The notes below the pieces were generated by a model. That model searched no databases. It worked only from the letters and a program-made list of their open reading frames with translations, and was not told the DNA's origin. A DNA stretch of 64,000 nucleotides from a bacterium (GTDB lineage Bacteria; Armatimonadota; Fimbriimonadia; Fimbriimonadales; Fimbriimonadaceae), in NCBI GenBank assembly GCA_027485645.1, contig JAIXQR010000001.1, positions 675,632-739,631 on the forward strand, read 5' to 3'. Positions 8,348 through 17,005 of the stretch are shown piece by piece. Made by a program: the position numbers and the translations under genes. Positions within the stretch are counted from its first letter, which is position 1, and each line of letters begins with the position of its first letter.

Positions 8348-8434
8348 GTTATGAACGATTTAACGAAAACTTAACCCTCGCTTAACAACGTCGGTGCCTA
8401 TGCTAGGCAGTCCGGGTAGCCGGAGGAGACTATT
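8348..8434 (+). promoter_or_regulatory. Pho-like box array and promoter of the second prepilin gene
   Basis: Four repeats start at 8348 (GTTATG, degenerate), 8359 (TTTAAC), 8370 (CTTAAC) and 8381 (CTTAAC), each exactly 11 bp apart. The last 8-mer ends at 8388, and after 10 bp comes TATGCT (8399-8404) as the -10. The 5' leader of about 25 nt carries GGAGGA (8422-8427), a strong ribosome-binding site for the GTG at 8435. Confidence 0.68.
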
Positions 8435-9337
8435 GTGCACAAGAAGCAGGCCTTTACTTTAATTGAACTTCTCGTCGTTATCGCGATTATTGCGATTCTC
8501 GCCGCCATCCTATTCCCAGTTTTCGCTCAGGCAAAGTCTGCGGCAAAGAAGACGGTTTCTCTCAGCAACCAGAAGCAGATCGGCACCGCGGTCATTCTTT
8601 ACAGCTCGGACTACGATGACATGCTCCCAGAAACCGGTTGGATCGGACCATGTTCCGCTCCTGGCGGCACCGCTGGTTTGAACGACGAGTTCTCCGGCGT
8701 TCAGAGCTTCCTTACCGGCATCTTCCCATACAGCAAGAACTGGCAGATGCTCGCTTGTCCAGCCGACGCGGACAAGGGCGTTTTCGGTAAGCCAGGCGAA
8801 GGCTGCTTCGAAAAGATGTTCCTCGCTGCCGGCGTCCCAGGCGCCTACGTTGGCATGGCCGACGTGAACAACGGTCTCGAGTTCGTTAAGGTTCTGCCTG
8901 CATCCTACGCTGGCAACTACCTGCTCATGCCAGGCTACCGACGCGTTAGCGAAGGTGCGTGGACCGGTGATCGAGGCCGAAACCTCAGTCAGATCGCGAC
9001 TCCAGCCAACATGTTCTACTCGACCGACGTAGGTTCGACCCGAGTTAACGGTCTCAACTTCTCCGGTTGGTACACCGTCCCAGGTTATGGCAACCTCGGA
9101 AACGGAACCGGTCGATGGGAGCGAGGACAGCGACACACGGGCGGCCGAAACTGGTCGTTCGCAGATGGTCACGCAAAGTACCAGAAGGAACTGGATTACC
9201 GAACCAGCACCGGCACGGCTAAGTCGATCCGACAGCTCGTTTGGGAATACCAGCAGGCCGGAATCTTCACCTACTGGGAAACGGAAACCAAAGACTACTG
9301 CGGCTTCCCAACCAAAGAAGCCGGCTGCGACCGATAA
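8435..9337 (+). CDS. Type IV/T2SS-like prepilin, probably highly expressed
   Basis: This 300-aa prepilin has a leader (MHKKQA|FTLIEL) and alpha1 helix nearly identical to the prepilin at 5182-6165, then a globular part with the conserved KQIG segment and a C-terminal WSFADGHAKY motif of the DUF1559/H-X9-DG type. It is predicted to be cut and methylated by a prepilin peptidase and assembled in the envelope. The start is GTG with GGAGGA upstream. Ten of its twelve prolines use CCA, unlike housekeeping genes here, which suggests very high expression. It is controlled by four 11-bp-spaced Pho-like repeats and followed by a strong hairpin terminator. Confidence 0.93.
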   Translation: MHKKQAFTLIELLVVIAIIAILAAILFPVFAQAKSAAKKTVSLSNQKQIGTAVILYSSDYDDMLPETGWIGPCSAPGGTAGLNDEFSGVQSFLTGIFPYSKNWQMLACPADADKGVFGKPGEGCFEKMFLAAGVPGAYVGMADVNNGLEFVKVLPASYAGNYLLMPGYRRVSEGAWTGDRGRNLSQIATPANMFYSTDVGSTRVNGLNFSGWYTVPGYGNLGNGTGRWERGQRHTGGRNWSFADGHAKYQKELDYRTSTGTAKSIRQLVWEYQQAGIFTYWETETKDYCGFPTKEAGCDR

Positions 9338-9353
9338 GGTCTACGCCTAACTT

Positions 9354-9385
9354 GGGCCCATTCCGAAAGGAATGGGCCCGTTTCT
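9354..9385 (+). terminator. Hairpin terminator after the prepilin gene
   Basis: A perfect 11-bp stem (9354-9364 with 9369-9379) is closed by a GAAA tetraloop and followed by GTTTCTC. It lies 16 bp after the prepilin stop. The short T-run may allow partial read-through into the downstream genes. Confidence 0.8.
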
Positions 9386-9419
9386 CGGCAAAACCGCTAT
9401 TCTTTGCGAAACCCCGACC

Positions 9420-10283
9420 ATGCTTAAAAAGTTCTTACCTGCCATCGCATTCGTCCTCCTGGCCGTCGCCGGATACCTCTGGGCCTCCCGGGGAGGAGAA
9501 ATTCTCAAGTCCAACGAGTCTCCGGACCAAAAGTACGTTGACGCAACGGTGGGGGCGGCATTCAAGGGGGTTGCAGAAACGGCAAGCATCGAACCTGCAC
9601 AGGCACGTGAGTTCCTAAAGAAAGCCGAAGAAGCTAAGCCAGAGAACGGATTTACGGATTACCTTCGGGCTTCGGTTGCCGCAAAGGAAGGCGACACCGC
9701 CGCGGCCACGAAGTCATTGGTTGATGGGAATGCGAAGAAAGACGTGATTCACTACATTCCCGAACTGCCGGCGTACGAGAACGAATCGAGTCTGAGCGTG
9801 CTACGCGCTCTGTCGAATCACGGCGAGAAGCTCGCCACAGAAAAGGGCCCGGAGGCAGGAGAGTATTTTGCCGCGCTCCGAACCGCCAGCTACCGAATCA
9901 TCGGCCTTGAACCGATTACGACGCTGAGCGTGGCATCGGGAGTGTCTTTGATCAACCAGGTCTACACCGATGGCATCAAGCATTACTCCAAAACCGCACC
10001 AGATACGGCGAAGGCTTGGGAGAAAGATCAGGCGGTCTTCAAGACTTGGAGCAAGGCTTACCGGGAAAAGCAAAGCACCCAGCTTGGCAACGTCATCGGC
10101 GAGGTTGGAAAAGAAGCTGGGCTGAGCAAAGCCGAGATCGAAGATGTCGCCATCAAGAAACCGCTCGCGGATGAAGCGAAGCAAGCCAAAGTGGACGAGC
10201 TGATGGCTCAAGTGGTTGTGAAGGAGCAAAAGATGCTCCGCGAGATCGTTGGCACTCTTCCGAAGATTGACGCCAGCAAGTGA
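9420..10283 (+). CDS. Hypothetical membrane-anchored helical protein
   Basis: The 287-aa protein has an N-terminal signal anchor (LPAIAFVLLAVAGYLWA) followed by a largely alpha-helical, lysine- and glutamate-rich domain. The stretch around EFLKKAEEAKPENGFTDYLRA resembles a TPR-like helical pair, but no family is recognised. The ATG at 9420 is preferred over an in-frame start 48 nt upstream because that one lies inside the terminator hairpin. It is separated by only 10 nt from the phosphoesterase gene, so the two probably form an operon. A role in supporting or tethering the phosphoesterase is only a guess. Confidence 0.7.
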   Translation: MLKKFLPAIAFVLLAVAGYLWASRGGEILKSNESPDQKYVDATVGAAFKGVAETASIEPAQAREFLKKAEEAKPENGFTDYLRASVAAKEGDTAAATKSLVDGNAKKDVIHYIPELPAYENESSLSVLRALSNHGEKLATEKGPEAGEYFAALRTASYRIIGLEPITTLSVASGVSLINQVYTDGIKHYSKTAPDTAKAWEKDQAVFKTWSKAYREKQSTQLGNVIGEVGKEAGLSKAEIEDVAIKKPLADEAKQAKVDELMAQVVVKEQKMLREIVGTLPKIDASK

Positions 10284-10293
10284 GAAACAAAAG

Positions 10294-12669
10294 ATGAACA
10301 AGAAGCTATCCCTTCTCGCCGGAATTGCCGTTGTTGCCTCGGCCGTAGCCTTCACCGCGTTCCAGCCAAAAATCGCGACTTACTTGCCTTCCGGTTGGCG
10401 CATTTCTCCGGCTGGGCCAAGCGAGACCATTGGCGATCTCGCGGCTGGCGGCGTTACGAGTCCGAACGGAAAATGGATTGCCTTCGTTTCGGCCGGACAA
10501 GGGAATCACCAGCTATTCGTAGTTGATGCTAAGACTGGCAAAGTCGCGAAGAAGTTGAGCCTTGGCCGAGCTTGGATTGGCATGGCTTGGATGGCCGACT
10601 CAACCAAGCTGGTCGTGAGCGGTGGGACGGGCAATAACTTCCACATCGTATCCGTCGCGCTGGATGGCGAACTTAAGCTGGAAAAGACGATCCCGGTTAC
10701 CGAGATCAAGGGCAACACCGGCTGGCTCGCTGGTTTGCAGCTAACCGCCGATGAGAAGCACGTTGTGCTGGCCCTGGCCGCTGGCGACGAGTTGCGAAAG
10801 ATCGACCTCGAAACCGGTGCGACGGTTGCAAAGCTGGCGTTGCCTGTTGGCTCTTCTCCGTACCAAGTTCGCAGGGTGGGCTACGACATGGTCGTCACGC
10901 TCCAGGGCGCTGAGCGAGCGATTCGAGTTGATGCAACGGACTTTACGATCACCAAGAGTTACGCCACCGGACGTCACCCGAACGACCTTCTGGTGCAGGG
11001 CGAGCGACTGTTTGTTTCGTGCGGAAACGATGACACGGTCGATGTTTTCGACCTCTACACCGGAACCCGGGAAGAGCGAATCAATGTTCGACCTTGGCCG
11101 AACGCACCTGCGGGCTCAACGCCGCACGCTCTGGCGGTGACCGCAGACGGAAAGCGACTTTACGTCGCAAACTCGGACAACAACTGTGTCGGCATTCTCA
11201 ACATCGCCGACCGAGTTGCGACTCGGGTGGAAGGATTTGTACCGACCGGCGCCTATCCGACCGCGTTAGGCGTTCTCGCCGATGGCAAGACGCTCCTTGC
11301 GGCTGCCGGCAAAGGTTTCGGCACTGGTCCTAACGGCGACACGGACAAGATTGATCCGATTGCGCCAAAGGGATATCCGTACATTGTTGTCCTTCTGAAA
11401 GGCTTGCTCACGAAGGTTGACGTTCCGAAGGGAACGGAGCTCGACAAGATGTCGAAGCAAGTTCGCGACCTGTCTCCGTACCGAGAAGGCGTCGTTGAGA
11501 AGCCGCTGACCGCGCCAAAGCCTGGCACCAACCCGATTCCGAGCCGCTTGGGTGACCCATCGCCGATCAAGCACGTTCTGTACATCATCAAGGAAAACCG
11601 AACCTACGACCAGATGTTCGGCGACCTGAAGAAGAACGGGAAGCCATACGGCAACGGCGATCCGAAGCTGACTTTGTTTGGAGAAGACGTCGCTCCGAAC
11701 CACCGCCAACTCGCGATGGACTTTGTTTTACAAGACAACTTTTATGCCAGCGGGGAAGTCTCGGTTGACGGGCACCACTGGAGCAAGGGTGCCTACGTTC
11801 CGGACTTTATGCAGCGCACTTGGCCGCAGCAATACAGCGGAAAGGGAACCCCGCGATTGAGTCTTGAGCTGTCCACGACGCCATCTGGCTTCATTTGGGA
11901 CCATGTTCGGCGCGCCGGAAAGACTTATCGCACGTACTACTATCACACCACCGATCGCCGAAGCGACGCTTGGGCGGCGGCAAGATCGAAGAACGAGCGC
12001 GACTACAAGGCGGTCGACATTTTTATCGACGAGTTTAAGAAATTCGAAGAGCAGAAGAACATGCCGGACTTCATGGTCATGGCGCTGAGCGAAGACCACA
12101 CCAGCGGAACCCGGGCCGGGGCGTTTACGCCGCAGGCATCCGTGGCGAGTAACGACTACGGACTTGGCAAGCTCGTTGAGACGATCTCGAAGAGCAGCTA
12201 CTGGTCGAAGTTTGCGATCTTCGTTCTCGAAGATGACGCGCAGAACGGCCCAGACCATGTGGACGCTCACCGAACCGTGAGCTTGGTGATTTCGCCATAC
12301 ACGCGAAATGCGGGTCACGACAAAACGCACTACACCACGACGTCCACTGTGCGAACGATCGAGCTGATTCTTGGCTTGCAGCCAATGAGCCAGTTCGATG
12401 CGGCCGCGACGCCGATGTATCGCAGCTTCCGAAACACGCCAGACCTAACGCCGTACGTCGCGAAGCGACCGAAGACGGATCTGGATGCGAAGAATCCTCC
12501 GGCGAAAGAAACTCCGCTGTTGGCGGCAATTGACTTCTCGGAGCCAGACCAGCTGACCTTGAGTCAGGAAATCGCGCTCAACGAAGCGATTTGGCGGAGC
12601 GTGAAGGGCAACGTTCCTTATCCCGGCGCGGTTCGCCGGTATGGGATGGACGTTCGAGACGAAGACTGA
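10294..12669 (+). CDS. YncE-like beta-propeller fused to a phosphoesterase domain
   Basis: The 791-aa protein starts with a signal anchor (residues 1-24), then a seven-bladed YncE-like propeller (about 40-390) with blades such as VANSDNNCVGILN, then a phosphoesterase domain (PF04185 type, about 430-770) with the signature HVLYIIKENRTYDQMFGDL and the catalytic-core segments VDGHHWSKGAY and EDDAQNGPDHVDAHR. That family includes phospholipase C and acid phosphatases. It is probably exported and cuts phosphoesters outside the cytoplasm, which fits the Pho-like control of the neighbouring genes. The ATG at 10294 gives the signal anchor; the frame continues upstream only into the previous gene. Confidence 0.85.
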   Translation: MNKKLSLLAGIAVVASAVAFTAFQPKIATYLPSGWRISPAGPSETIGDLAAGGVTSPNGKWIAFVSAGQGNHQLFVVDAKTGKVAKKLSLGRAWIGMAWMADSTKLVVSGGTGNNFHIVSVALDGELKLEKTIPVTEIKGNTGWLAGLQLTADEKHVVLALAAGDELRKIDLETGATVAKLALPVGSSPYQVRRVGYDMVVTLQGAERAIRVDATDFTITKSYATGRHPNDLLVQGERLFVSCGNDDTVDVFDLYTGTREERINVRPWPNAPAGSTPHALAVTADGKRLYVANSDNNCVGILNIADRVATRVEGFVPTGAYPTALGVLADGKTLLAAAGKGFGTGPNGDTDKIDPIAPKGYPYIVVLLKGLLTKVDVPKGTELDKMSKQVRDLSPYREGVVEKPLTAPKPGTNPIPSRLGDPSPIKHVLYIIKENRTYDQMFGDLKKNGKPYGNGDPKLTLFGEDVAPNHRQLAMDFVLQDNFYASGEVSVDGHHWSKGAYVPDFMQRTWPQQYSGKGTPRLSLELSTTPSGFIWDHVRRAGKTYRTYYYHTTDRRSDAWAAARSKNERDYKAVDIFIDEFKKFEEQKNMPDFMVMALSEDHTSGTRAGAFTPQASVASNDYGLGKLVETISKSSYWSKFAIFVLEDDAQNGPDHVDAHRTVSLVISPYTRNAGHDKTHYTTTSTVRTIELILGLQPMSQFDAAATPMYRSFRNTPDLTPYVAKRPKTDLDAKNPPAKETPLLAAIDFSEPDQLTLSQEIALNEAIWRSVKGNVPYPGAVRRYGMDVRDED

Positions 12670-12694
12670 TCATCGTTCGGGGTAGCGTTGTGTG

Positions 12695-13468
12695 ATGCGT
12701 GCGCCAGTCGCTCTCTTCGCTGCCCTTTTTCTTGTGCCTACCGTGGCCAATTCCTCTTTGGATGGCCACTGGTTCTCCATTTTTAACGGCAAAGATCTGA
12801 GCGGTTGGACCCCGAAGATTAAGGGCTACAAGCTGGGGGACAACTTTGGAAATACGTTCCGCGTTCAAGATGGCGCGATCTCGGTTGGGTACGAAAAGTA
12901 CGACAACTTCAACGAGCGATATGGGCACCTGTACTACAAGGTCCCTTACGGCAGCTACAAAATTCGTGCCGAGTACCGGTTCATTGGCGAGCAGTGCAAG
13001 GGCGGTCCGGGCTGGGCGTACAAGAACTCCGGGTTCATGATTCACGGACAGCGACCGGAGACCATTGGGCTCGATCAGGACTTTCCCGTTTCGATCGAGG
13101 TGCAGTTCCTCGGCGCCGATGCAGGCCAGACGCGATCTACCGGAAACCTTTGTACACCGGGAACGAACGTGGAGTACAAGGGCAAGCTCCACACGCAGCA
13201 CTGCACCGAATCGACGTCGAAGACCTTCCCCGGCGAGCAATGGGTGACCGCCGAGGTGGAGGTTCACGGCACCGGAGAGATCATTCACCGCATCAATGGC
13301 GAAGAAGTGATGCGCTACTCGAAGCCGCAGCTTGACCCGAGAGATGCGGACGGCAAGAAGCTGATTCGAGACGGGCAGCTTTTAATTCCGGAAGGAACGA
13401 TTAGCCTTCAGTCCGAAAGCCACCCGGTCCAGTTCCGGAAGATTGAAGTCCAGATTTTGAAGGATTAA
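12695..13468 (+). CDS. DUF1080 (3-keto-disaccharide hydrolase) family protein
   Basis: The 257-aa secreted protein has a signal peptide (MRAPVALFAALFLVPTVANS). The DUF1080 concanavalin-like fold follows: FNGKDLSGWTPK, GHLYYKVPYGSYKIRAEYRF, a middle GNLCTPGTNVEYKGK and the C-terminal GTISLQSESHPVQFRKIEV. Members of this family hydrolyse 3-keto-glycosides or simply bind glycans. A GTG three bases upstream is also possible, but TAGCGT (12683-12688) ends 6 nt before the ATG, which fits the leaderless pattern. It ends tail-to-tail on DUF3817 with a TTAA double stop. Confidence 0.88.
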   Translation: MRAPVALFAALFLVPTVANSSLDGHWFSIFNGKDLSGWTPKIKGYKLGDNFGNTFRVQDGAISVGYEKYDNFNERYGHLYYKVPYGSYKIRAEYRFIGEQCKGGPGWAYKNSGFMIHGQRPETIGLDQDFPVSIEVQFLGADAGQTRSTGNLCTPGTNVEYKGKLHTQHCTESTSKTFPGEQWVTAEVEVHGTGEIIHRINGEEVMRYSKPQLDPRDADGKKLIRDGQLLIPEGTISLQSESHPVQFRKIEVQILKD

Positions 13469-13758
13469 GCGCTTTGCTTTGCGAGCCAGCGGTCGAACAT
13501 GAACGGCCCGAGCGGTAGCACGGCTGCCATCCCGGCGAAGAAGGCGGTCTTAAACGGCCACTTCTCCTTGTTCCAAGCGAGCAGCAGGGCAATCATGTAC
13601 AGCACAAACAGGAAGCCGTGCAGGCTTCCGGTGATGTAAACCGCCTGCGGCTGCTTCGCGATGTACTTCAGGGGCATTCCGATGAGGAGAAGGATGAGGA
13701 ACGACGCGCCTTCGAGCATTCCGATGAACTTGAATCGTGCGAGCGCAGAGCTGACCAC
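13465..13758 (-). CDS. DUF3817 small membrane protein
   Basis: The 97-aa protein has three hydrophobic segments. It shows the DUF3817 pattern: an N-terminal FKFIGMLEGASFLILL, a central YITGSLHGFLFVLYM and a C-terminal GPFMFDRW. Function is unknown for the family. It starts with GTG and lies 19 nt after the DUF1275 gene at the end of a minus-strand run that begins with the GH13 gene. Confidence 0.85.
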   Translation of the reverse strand: MVSSALARFKFIGMLEGASFLILLLIGMPLKYIAKQPQAVYITGSLHGFLFVLYMIALLLAWNKEKWPFKTAFFAGMAAVLPLGPFMFDRWLAKQSA

Positions 13759-13777
13759 TGCTTAGTAATACCGATTC

Positions 13778-14443
13778 TTACGCTTGATTGTTAGTTTCGG
13801 CGCTGTGGCTGGACTGTAGTTGGTTGGCAACGAACATGAAAGTAAACGCGGCCACTGCCGCTGGCCACAAGCTGTATTGCTCGAATTTTGCGTGGCTTAT
13901 TGCGCCTAAAACGGCACCCGTGACCAGCCCGCTCCAGCTCAAGGCGTAGCGGAGCCAGCCGTCCCGGGGGCCGCCGAAGAACATTCCGGCGATCTGCTGT
14001 CCCAGCTTCACAAGGGTTCCGGTCATGTACGTGAGGCCGATGGTGACTTCGCCGTCGCGCTGGAATACGGTGTTTTCCGCACCCATCGCGAGAATCAGGA
14101 ATGCCGTACTCGCCCGATGCTGGCCGATGCCATACAGGGTGGCAGCGAGGCACAGACATACGGCAACAAAGAGCAGGACGGCAGCTTTACGGCGGCTTGC
14201 GGCTTGGCGAGAAATGATCGATCCCAGCACAACGCCGGTGACAAAGAGTGCAAGGACTCCGAATGTGAGGCCCGCGAGCTCGAACTTGCCTTCGGAAAGC
14301 TGCACCGCGAATCGGGTGGAGTTTCCGCTCATGAATGAGACGAATAGTCCGCCCGTCGCTAGGAATCCAGACGCATCCACGTAGCCCGCTAGCGCAGCAA
14401 GCCCTACCGCAAGCTTGATGGATGACCGATCATAACGCGTCAC
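13778..14443 (-). CDS. DUF1275 (YoaK-like) membrane protein
   Basis: The 221-aa integral membrane protein has about six hydrophobic segments and the family's typical N-terminus, AGYVDASGFLATGGLFVSFMSGNSTR. Its function is not established. The GTG start overlaps the stop of the GNAT gene by four bases (GTGA), so it is translationally coupled to it. Confidence 0.88.
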   Translation of the reverse strand: MTRYDRSSIKLAVGLAALAGYVDASGFLATGGLFVSFMSGNSTRFAVQLSEGKFELAGLTFGVLALFVTGVVLGSIISRQAASRRKAAVLLFVAVCLCLAATLYGIGQHRASTAFLILAMGAENTVFQRDGEVTIGLTYMTGTLVKLGQQIAGMFFGGPRDGWLRYALSWSGLVTGAVLGAISHAKFEQYSLWPAAVAAFTFMFVANQLQSSHSAETNNQA

Positions 14444-15012
14444 CGCTCTAGCTTAGCTTTCGGTGCACGCCAGTCATCTCGCAGCAATCCGTACAATGCG
14501 GAATCCGAAACTTCGTCGCCGACAATCCAGCGTTGCCGGAGCAAACCTTCTTGCTCAAACCCCAGCCGTTCCAAGCTCTTTGCGGAGGCGAGGTTGCGTG
14601 GGTCGATATCTGCTTCTAGCCGGTTGAGATCGAGCGTTTCAAACGCGTAGTTCAGCAACAGGCGGAGGGCCTCTTGCATGAAGCCTTGATGCCAGGCATC
14701 GGGGTGGAGGGCGTAGCCGACTTCGCATCGGCGGTTCTGCTTATCGAAGGCGAATAGGCTGCAGGTTCCGATAAGGGTCTCGTCTTGCTTTCGGATGATC
14801 CCTAGCCGCAAATGGTCGCCTTCGGCCACTTCCACCTCGTCCTGTTCAATCTGCTCTCGCGCGCTGGCGATAGATGTCCAAGCCGGATGGCTCCAGAATC
14901 GCATCGCTTGCGGATGCGAGAAAATCTGGAACAGCTCCTCGGCGTCCCCTTGCTGCATTGGGCGAAGGAGTAGGCGGTCGGAGTGAAGTTCCAGATTTGT
15001 GAACGAGCGCAT
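14440..15012 (-). CDS. GNAT N-acetyltransferase, RimJ/RimL type
   Basis: The 190-aa protein belongs to the acetyl-CoA-dependent GNAT acetyltransferases. The N-terminal LHSDRLLLRPMQQGDAEELF, the core GYALHPDAWHQGFMQEALRLL and the late NLASAKSLERLGFEQEGLLR segments are typical of RimJ/RimL-like enzymes that modify protein N-termini or small molecules. It lies 5 nt after the GH13 gene and overlaps DUF1275, so it is in the same operon. The substrate is unknown. Confidence 0.9.
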   Translation of the reverse strand: MRSFTNLELHSDRLLLRPMQQGDAEELFQIFSHPQAMRFWSHPAWTSIASAREQIEQDEVEVAEGDHLRLGIIRKQDETLIGTCSLFAFDKQNRRCEVGYALHPDAWHQGFMQEALRLLLNYAFETLDLNRLEADIDPRNLASAKSLERLGFEQEGLLRQRWIVGDEVSDSALYGLLRDDWRAPKAKLER

Positions 15013-15017
15013 GGGGC

Positions 15018-16565
15018 CTAGTTGTCGGAATCGAGAATTCGCTGGTAGGGGGAGTACCCACCAAAGGCGGCGGTACTTGGCACCAGGATCATTGCGCTTC
15101 TGGCTGGTACTTCAAGATTCAGCATTCCAGTGATGGATCGGTACTTTTTACCGGTCATCACATCCACCATCTCGCCCCAGCTCATGATCCGTCCGACTCG
15201 CGAAGCGAATGACTCTTTAACCGTTTTCGTCGTTGGGTTTATCACGACGACGACGATGTCCTGAAGTTTATCGGTGGTTCGGGCGAAGGCCAGCAGCTGA
15301 TCGGTTCTTAACGACTTATAGTCGCCGTACCTTAGAGCCGGAAGTGACTTTCGCAATTTAAGAAGGTTCTTTGTTGCGGCGTAGTCTGGATTTTTGTCCG
15401 AGACTGTGTCCCATGGCATAGGTGCCCTGCACTCAGGATCGCCAGTTCCGGCTAGTCCGAGTTCGGTTCCGTAATAAAGGCACGGAGAGCCGGGGAGAGT
15501 CATCTGAAGCACTTTAACCAAGTTTCGCGTTTCCGCATCCTTTACTACGCTCGATAGTCTTGGCGTGTCGTGGTTGTCGGTAATCAGCCAAGCCTTGAGC
15601 AAAGATTCGATGCCGGCGTCTGCAACAAGGTCGTCGTACATCTGCCCGACCTGTCCGCCACTCACGTTTCCATTCAGCATTTCAATGCCGAGATTGATGC
15701 TGTGGAAGTTGAAAACGCCATCTACTGCGCCGTTCCATTCGGCAGGGTATCCCGAGATTTCGCCAACGACCGCCGATCCCTTCTTTGTGGTGTGGGCAGA
15801 CTTCGTCAGTTCGGCAAGGTAATCGGGGCCAAGTTCGAAGGCGACATCTAGCCGCCAGCCGTCGATGCCGAGCTTGAGATAGTGATTGACCACGCTGGTC
15901 TTGGCTTTCCAAAGGTAGTCGCGCACTTCGGGATTCTCTAGCTTGAGAGCAGGCATCGAGGTGACGCCAGCCCAACCGCGATACCCTTTCTCATATTCGT
16001 CGCCCATGAAGAACCAATCTCGACGGGCACTCTTCGGATTTGACTTTGCCTCCAAAAAGATTGGCGATTCGTTGCCAATATGGTTAAAAACGCCGTCAAG
16101 CATGAGCCGCATTTTCTTGGCGTGAACTTGTTTGACAAGCGACTTGAAATCGTCTAAGGTTCCCAGTTGAGGATCGATCTCTAAGTAGTCGGTTGTGTCG
16201 TACTTATGATTGCTGGGGGAGGTGAAGATGGGGTTGAGATAAACGACATCTGCCCCGAGGTCCTGAATGTAGTCCAGCTTCGTCGAAAGGCCATTTAGAT
16301 CGCCTCCCCAGAAGTCGTAAACGTGCGGGTAAGACTTTGTCTTCTCGTCAAACCTGGCCTTAGGTAGCTCGGACCAAGGCTTTAGAGGTGACTTGTAGAG
16401 AGATTGCTTAGCGATTGGATTTGTAGGTGGGACAAATCGGTCAACGAAGACTTGGTAAACCACCGCGCCATTGCGCCAGTCATTCGCACGCGTTTTGAAA
16501 TCGCTTTTTCCTTGCTGCAAGGGCGTCATTGCCAATAATCCACCGGCTATCAGGGCCGTAACCAT
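15018..16565 (-). CDS. Secreted GH13 alpha-amylase-family enzyme
   Basis: The 515-aa glycoside hydrolase acts on alpha-glucans. It has a hydrophobic N-terminus (signal peptide) and all four GH13 regions: DGVFNH (I), GWRLDVAFE with the Asp nucleophile (II), VVGEISG with the Glu acid/base (III) and ITDNHD (IV). The set resembles neopullulanase/cyclomaltodextrinase-type amylases, though the exact specificity is open. TAAAGT (16572-16577) ends 6 nt before the ATG and there is no Shine-Dalgarno, so a leaderless mRNA is likely. It heads an operon with GNAT, DUF1275 and DUF3817. Confidence 0.93.
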   Translation of the reverse strand: MVTALIAGGLLAMTPLQQGKSDFKTRANDWRNGAVVYQVFVDRFVPPTNPIAKQSLYKSPLKPWSELPKARFDEKTKSYPHVYDFWGGDLNGLSTKLDYIQDLGADVVYLNPIFTSPSNHKYDTTDYLEIDPQLGTLDDFKSLVKQVHAKKMRLMLDGVFNHIGNESPIFLEAKSNPKSARRDWFFMGDEYEKGYRGWAGVTSMPALKLENPEVRDYLWKAKTSVVNHYLKLGIDGWRLDVAFELGPDYLAELTKSAHTTKKGSAVVGEISGYPAEWNGAVDGVFNFHSINLGIEMLNGNVSGGQVGQMYDDLVADAGIESLLKAWLITDNHDTPRLSSVVKDAETRNLVKVLQMTLPGSPCLYYGTELGLAGTGDPECRAPMPWDTVSDKNPDYAATKNLLKLRKSLPALRYGDYKSLRTDQLLAFARTTDKLQDIVVVVINPTTKTVKESFASRVGRIMSWGEMVDVMTGKKYRSITGMLNLEVPARSAMILVPSTAAFGGYSPYQRILDSDN

Positions 16566-16625
16566 GGCGTTACTTTACCGAGGTTTGGGGATTACTGTTG
16601 TAAAGTGGCTTGAGAATATTCTCGC

Positions 16626-16967
16626 TTACTTGTTGATCGGCTCGACGCGCGTAACCTTGCCTTTTTCGAAGGTGACCTTCACATCGTCGAACTCATAAAT
16701 GTCCAAGTGTTGACCTTCAGTCGCATGGGAATGCTCTTTTTGCTTGGGTGCGCCTTTGATCGCGATCACTTCATCCACAAACATTCCGATGTCGAGACGC
16801 CCTCGCTCATTTGCCGCGCTCTGGGTCGGTGCTGCGTCTTCGCCCGCCACGGGAGCTTGGCCGATTCGGTTAACCGCGCCGGGTGCTTCCTTTTCGGCGG
16901 CCGTTTCTTGTGGCCCAATGCACCCGGCCAAAATTGCGGCGCAAACGATGAGCGAAAGTTGCTTCAC
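16626..16967 (-). CDS. Small lipoprotein, SmpA/OmlA-like tail
   Basis: The 113-aa protein starts at a GTG that gives a clean lipoprotein signal, LIVCAAILAGC (Cys about 16). The mature end reads LDIGMFVDEVIAIKGAP and later FDDVKVTFEKGKVTRVE, similar to the GMxxxEVxxxxGxP pattern of SmpA/BamE-like lipoproteins. A longer frame upstream overlaps the divergent lipoprotein gene and is rejected. CATAAT (16974-16979) ends 6 nt before the start. Only 38 bp separate it from the divergent gene at 17006. Confidence 0.78.
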   Translation of the reverse strand: MKQLSLIVCAAILAGCIGPQETAAEKEAPGAVNRIGQAPVAGEDAAPTQSAANERGRLDIGMFVDEVIAIKGAPKQKEHSHATEGQHLDIYEFDDVKVTFEKGKVTRVEPINK

Positions 16968-17005
16968 CCCTAGATTATGAGCCGACCGAGGGTTAAGATA
17001 CAGGC

